Source: an uncultured Lachnospiraceae bacterium
GTDB lineage: Bacteria > Bacillota > Clostridia > Lachnospirales > Lachnospiraceae
DNA length: 7,741 nt
Direction: 5' to 3'
Assembly: GCA_910577765.1 (NCBI GenBank)
Contig: CAJTOV010000166.1
Location: 1-7,741 of the forward strand
Part shown: piece after piece, positions 5,358 to 7,741 of the stretch
Position numbering within the stretch: position 1 is the first letter of the stretch
Layout: each line of letters begins with the position of its first letter
Notes under the pieces: model-generated
The model's database searches: none
Told to the model about the DNA's origin: nothing
What the model saw: only the letters and a program-made list of their open reading frames with translations
Position numbers and translations under genes: made by a program

Positions 5358-6614
5358 ATGTTTGCCTATTACGGCTACACCATAAGCCCCAACCAGATCG
5401 AAACTGGCGAGGGCTTTTTAATATGCCGCAACGTCCCCATTGCCAGGACCGGGGACATGCAGTACCTGGAAAGTGAGCTGGGCTTTGCAGGTACCAGGGT
5501 GGTGACCGTCCACCGGTCCCCGGAGGAAGTATTTTCCGAAGCGGCCCTGGCATCTTTTGAGGGAAAGCCGGTGACGGACAACCACCCGCCCCAGCTCCTG
5601 GACCCGGACACCGTGTCCATGTATGAAAAGGGCCATGCCCAGGGAATCCGCTGTGGAACAGGGGACTGGGAGGGCTATGTGATTGCGGACCTGCATATCC
5701 ATGACCGGGGGCTGATCCTGGCCATCCAGGGAGGGAAGCGGGAAATCTCCTGCGGATATGAGTGCGGGTACACGGCCAACGGGGACGGTACCTACTCCCA
5801 GCACAGCATCAGAGGCAACCATATCGCGGTGGTGGACCGGGGAAGGGCCGGGAAGCGGGCTGCGATACTGGACTCAGATAAACCAGAAACAGAAAAGGCC
5901 ACAGGGCCGGAAAGGAAAGCAATGAAAAAGAAAGGACTGATATTCAGCCTCTTCGGGCAGGCCGTCAGGGACAAGAGCCCGGAGGAGATCCAGAAGCTGG
6001 CCATGGATGCGGCGGATGCCCTGGACGGGGAGGAAGGAGGCACCGGGACAGCACCCCAGGCAGAGGGGGCGGAAAGGAAGAAAGAGACCGGGGAACCGGC
6101 ACAGCAGCAGATAAAGGATGCTGCTTTTTTTGATGCCCTGAACGACAAGATGGATACCATTCTGGCGCTGCTGGACGGAGCCTCCGGGAAAGCAGGGAAA
6201 GAGGGGAAGGACCCACTGGATGCTGCCATCGAAAGGCTGGAAGCCGCAAAAGAGGCAGATGACGGCCGCGGGGAAGGAGATCCCGCACAGAATACAGACG
6301 GTGGGGCGAAGGTGATTCCGGCGGATGATACGGGCAGCCCGGGCTGCGGGATTGACAGTGCCCTGGCGGCTTCCATTCTGAAAAGGGTACGTCCTGCCGT
6401 AGCAGCCATCGGGGACGAGAAGCAGCGGAAGGCTGTGGCAGATGCCATTATTGCAGGTGTCACAGACCAGACCGGCATTTCCGACACGGCCAGGATCATG
6501 GAGGCAGTCCGCAGAAATGCAGCGCAGGCAGTGGACAGCCGGCCCCGGTCCGGCACAGAGGATGTGCAGAAGGCCTATGACAGCATGAATCCCCACAGGA
6601 AGGAGAAGAAGTGA
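5358..6614 (+). CDS. DUF2213 phage protein: putative head-maturation protease joined to a scaffold
   Basis: A 418-aa protein in two parts. Residues 1-172 are a compact DUF2213-like domain: EGFLICRNVPIARTG (18-32), VTVHRSPEEVF (49-59), SFEGKPVTDNHP (66-77), GGKREISCGYECGY (125-138) and GNHIAVVDRGRAG (153-165). His52, Ser131 and His155 are conserved-looking polar residues that could serve a serine-type protease, which is inference. Residues ~189-418 are charged and helical (E/K/A-rich, with an extended AAIERLEAAKEADD-type stretch), as expected of an internal scaffold. The gene sits just before the cement and major capsid genes, the standard place for protease/scaffold. No truncation seen. The 3' end overlaps the next gene (TGATG). 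The DUF2213 family call is strong from motifs; the enzymatic role is moderate. Confidence 0.88.
   Translation: MFAYYGYTISPNQIETGEGFLICRNVPIARTGDMQYLESELGFAGTRVVTVHRSPEEVFSEAALASFEGKPVTDNHPPQLLDPDTVSMYEKGHAQGIRCGTGDWEGYVIADLHIHDRGLILAIQGGKREISCGYECGYTANGDGTYSQHSIRGNHIAVVDRGRAGKRAAILDSDKPETEKATGPERKAMKKKGLIFSLFGQAVRDKSPEEIQKLAMDAADALDGEEGGTGTAPQAEGAERKKETGEPAQQQIKDAAFFDALNDKMDTILALLDGASGKAGKEGKDPLDAAIERLEAAKEADDGRGEGDPAQNTDGGAKVIPADDTGSPGCGIDSALAASILKRVRPAVAAIGDEKQRKAVADAIIAGVTDQTGISDTARIMEAVRRNAAQAVDSRPRSGTEDVQKAYDSMNPHRKEKK
5922..6614 (+). other. Possible internal, in-frame start for a free scaffold protein
   Basis: ATG at 5922 is codon 189 of the DUF2213 gene and begins MKKKGLIFSLFGQAVRDKSP, which reads like a natural N-terminus. 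AAGGA at 5912-5916 lies 5 nt upstream. Starting here would give a 230-aa product containing only the helical scaffold part. Nested scaffold genes of this kind are known, for example lambda Nu3 within C. Supported by start context and domain boundary only. Confidence 0.45.
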
Positions 6615-7123
6615 TGAGAGGACAGACAATCGGGAAGACAATGCCCCACGGGTATGCAGGAAGTTATGCCAGGCAGCCGGATGCGGTGGTTGACACCCAC
6701 CCACTGGCCGGGGATACGGCCATCGTTTTTGGAAGTGCGCTGGTGTACGGGACCAGTGGAGCCGTGGTGCCTTTTGGTGCGGACGGAACTGCTGACAGTT
6801 TTCTGGGAGTGGCCGTGCGGGAGGTAAAATCCGCCATGGACTACCTGGACCAGAACACCGGCATGTACCGGCCTGGAGAGGCGGTGCCGGTGATGAAGCG
6901 GGGCAGCGTCAACGTGGTCTGCCAGAACGGAACGCCGGGAGCCGGAGGGGCCGTGTATGTGCGGACAAAGGCAAATGCAGCCTATCCGGCAGCGGCCATT
7001 GGCGGGTTTGAGGCAGTGGAGGATGCGGGCAGCAGTGTGAAGCTGGCAAACGTACAGTGGAAAGGGAGCGCAGACGCCAGCAGAGTAGCGGAGCTGTGTA
7101 TCCTGACCAGGAACAACGCATAA
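6614..7123 (+). CDS. Capsid cement/decoration-type structural protein
   Basis: A 169-aa, Gly/Ala/Val-rich beta-type protein with no transmembrane or enzymatic motif. It begins MRGQTIGKTMPHGYAGSYAR, continues with VVDTHPLAGDTAIVFGSALV and FLGVAVREVKSA, and has a VPVMKRGSVNVVC segment near 94-106. This pattern (N-terminal arm, then small beta domains that report 'GVAVRE' and 'V.V...G.V.V') recalls the cement proteins encoded just before major capsid genes, including those called structural cement Gp24 or DUF2190-like. Location directly between the scaffold and the major capsid gene supports it. ATG 6614 is preferred over GTG 6611 because AAGGAG at 6600-6605 is 8 nt away; the start overlaps the previous stop by one base. 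Which cement family it belongs to is uncertain. Confidence 0.8.
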   Translation: MRGQTIGKTMPHGYAGSYARQPDAVVDTHPLAGDTAIVFGSALVYGTSGAVVPFGADGTADSFLGVAVREVKSAMDYLDQNTGMYRPGEAVPVMKRGSVNVVCQNGTPGAGGAVYVRTKANAAYPAAAIGGFEAVEDAGSSVKLANVQWKGSADASRVAELCILTRNNA

Positions 7124-7128
7124 GGAGG
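7122..7128 (+). promoter_or_regulatory. Ribosome binding site of the major capsid gene
   Basis: AAGGAGG overlaps the stop codon of the cement gene and ends 6 nt before ATG 7135. Near-perfect strength fits the high expression a major capsid protein needs. Confidence 0.85.
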
Positions 7129-7134
7129 ACAGAT

Positions 7135-7741
7135 ATGGCTTTTCAGAATGTAGGTACCAGTAATCTGGGATTTGTGGGCGGGAGCGGGGCCGCCCGGGGT
7201 GGAAATGCCCGGAGTTTTGCCATGGATGCCGCCGGGATCGCTTCCGGTCAGGCATTCCTTACATCAGAGCTGGAGAAACGGGACACGATGGTCCGCACCC
7301 CGCTGACCAGCTTCACCTATGCCAGGGATATCCCGGTCCGTGTGGGCGGCGGATGGGCGGAGACCATCAGCGCCATGCAGGTGGGCTATGGGGTAACCGG
7401 CGGTTCCGGTGACGGTCTGGCCCATGCAGGCGGTTCCAATGGGATTCCCATGGTGCAGGCGGATTTCTCCAAGGGGCTTTACAAGGCCCATATGGTGGCA
7501 CTTGGCACCAGGATCATGTGGATCGACATGCAGCGGGGCAATATGACCGGCCGCAGCCTGGACACGCTCCTGCAGGACGGACTGCGCATGTCCTATGACA
7601 AACACATGGATGAGAACGTTTATGTGGGATTCGCGCGGTACGGCACCACCGGTCTCCTTAACTGCCAGGATGTCCTGGTGGTCTCTGCGGCATCCGGAGG
7701 CGGGGCAGGCAGCACAAAGTTTAAGGATAAGACCCCGGACA
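7135..7741 (+). CDS. Major capsid protein, DUF2184 type (3' end beyond the window)
   Basis: The first 202 codons of a gene that runs off the window with no stop. It begins MAFQNVGTSNLGFVGG. Recognisable family segments are AFLTSELEKRDTMVRTPLTS (40-59), ARDIPVRVGGGWAETIS (63-79), IPMVQADFSKGLYKAHMVAL (104-123), IDMQRGNMTGRSLDTLLQDG (130-149) and MSYDKHMDENVYVGFARYGT (152-171). These match DUF2184 phage major capsid proteins as I know them (HK97-fold shell subunits), and the position after terminase, portal, MuF, protease/scaffold and cement genes is exactly where the shell gene is expected. Full DUF2184 proteins are around 300 or more residues, so about a third is probably missing. Nothing unusual in the visible part. 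Confidence 0.88.
   Translation, partial: MAFQNVGTSNLGFVGGSGAARGGNARSFAMDAAGIASGQAFLTSELEKRDTMVRTPLTSFTYARDIPVRVGGGWAETISAMQVGYGVTGGSGDGLAHAGGSNGIPMVQADFSKGLYKAHMVALGTRIMWIDMQRGNMTGRSLDTLLQDGLRMSYDKHMDENVYVGFARYGTTGLLNCQDVLVVSAASGGGAGSTKFKDKTPD

Noticed and set aside
5792..6704. Long minus-strand open frames (254 and 276 codons) opposite the scaffold part of the DUF2213 gene
   Set aside because: They are antisense shadows of a low-complexity, Ala/Glu/Gly-rich coding region; the translations are Ser/Pro/Ala/Leu-rich and featureless.
6690..6720. TTGACA at the start of the cement gene as a -35 element
   Set aside because: The sequence 17 nt downstream (GATACG) is a poor -10, and the region is GC-rich coding sequence.
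1..7741. CRISPR arrays, tRNA or rRNA genes, insertion sequences, attachment sites
   Set aside because: No regularly spaced repeats, cloverleaf-like segments, transposase genes or terminal inverted repeats were seen; the window is almost fully occupied by head genes.

Overview
The window is the head-assembly and DNA-packaging module of a tailed, double-stranded DNA bacteriophage (Caudoviricetes), most likely a prophage in a fairly GC-rich member of the Bacillota such as a Lachnospiraceae/Clostridia host. The host guess rests on strong AGGAGG-type ribosome binding sites in front of most genes, protein families typical of clostridial prophages (PBSX-type terminases, DUF1073 portal, DUF2213, DUF2184), and backbone base composition (about 60 % GC or more) with many AGG/CTG/CGG codons. 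The genus cannot be fixed from this stretch. All supported genes lie on the + strand, nearly back to back, as in a late operon. The window ends inside the last gene.

Layout: (1) 46-2101, small and large terminase subunits, overlapping by 26 nt, which recognise and package the genome. (2) 2098-3630, DUF1073-type portal protein, coupled to the terminase by an ATGA overlap. (3) 3652-5109, a MuF/minor-capsid protein whose last ~145 residues are an ADP-ribosyltransferase (ART) domain of the R-S-E class. (4) 5109-5309, a small four-cysteine protein directly coupled to the fusion. (5) 5358-6614, a DUF2213 protein that looks like a head-maturation protease joined to a scaffold, with a plausible internal start for free scaffold. 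(6) 6614-7123, a capsid cement/decoration-type protein. (7) 7135-end, the DUF2184-type major capsid protein, truncated by the window edge.

The part that departs from an ordinary head operon is 4640-5330. The ART domain is about 34 % GC by hand count while the 5' part of the same gene is about 65 % in a sampled block, so the C-terminus looks like an acquired module spliced onto a phage backbone gene. A near-consensus promoter (TTGAAA, 16 nt, TATAAT with an extended TG) sits exactly at the composition break, and a hairpin followed by a T-run (a Rho-independent terminator) overlaps the end of the small cysteine protein gene. Together these outline a moron-like cassette embedded in the late operon: a capsid-associated MuF toxin, a candidate immunity or partner gene, and signals that could allow the partner to be transcribed separately from the late operon.

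Working model (inference): TerS/TerL dock on the portal and fill a procapsid built from the major capsid protein around the DUF2213-derived scaffold. The MuF protein sits at the portal inside the head, so its ART domain could be carried into the next host with the DNA, in the manner of the packaged T4 enzyme Alt, or act as a MuF-class polymorphic toxin. The target of the ART and the role of the small protein cannot be read from sequence.
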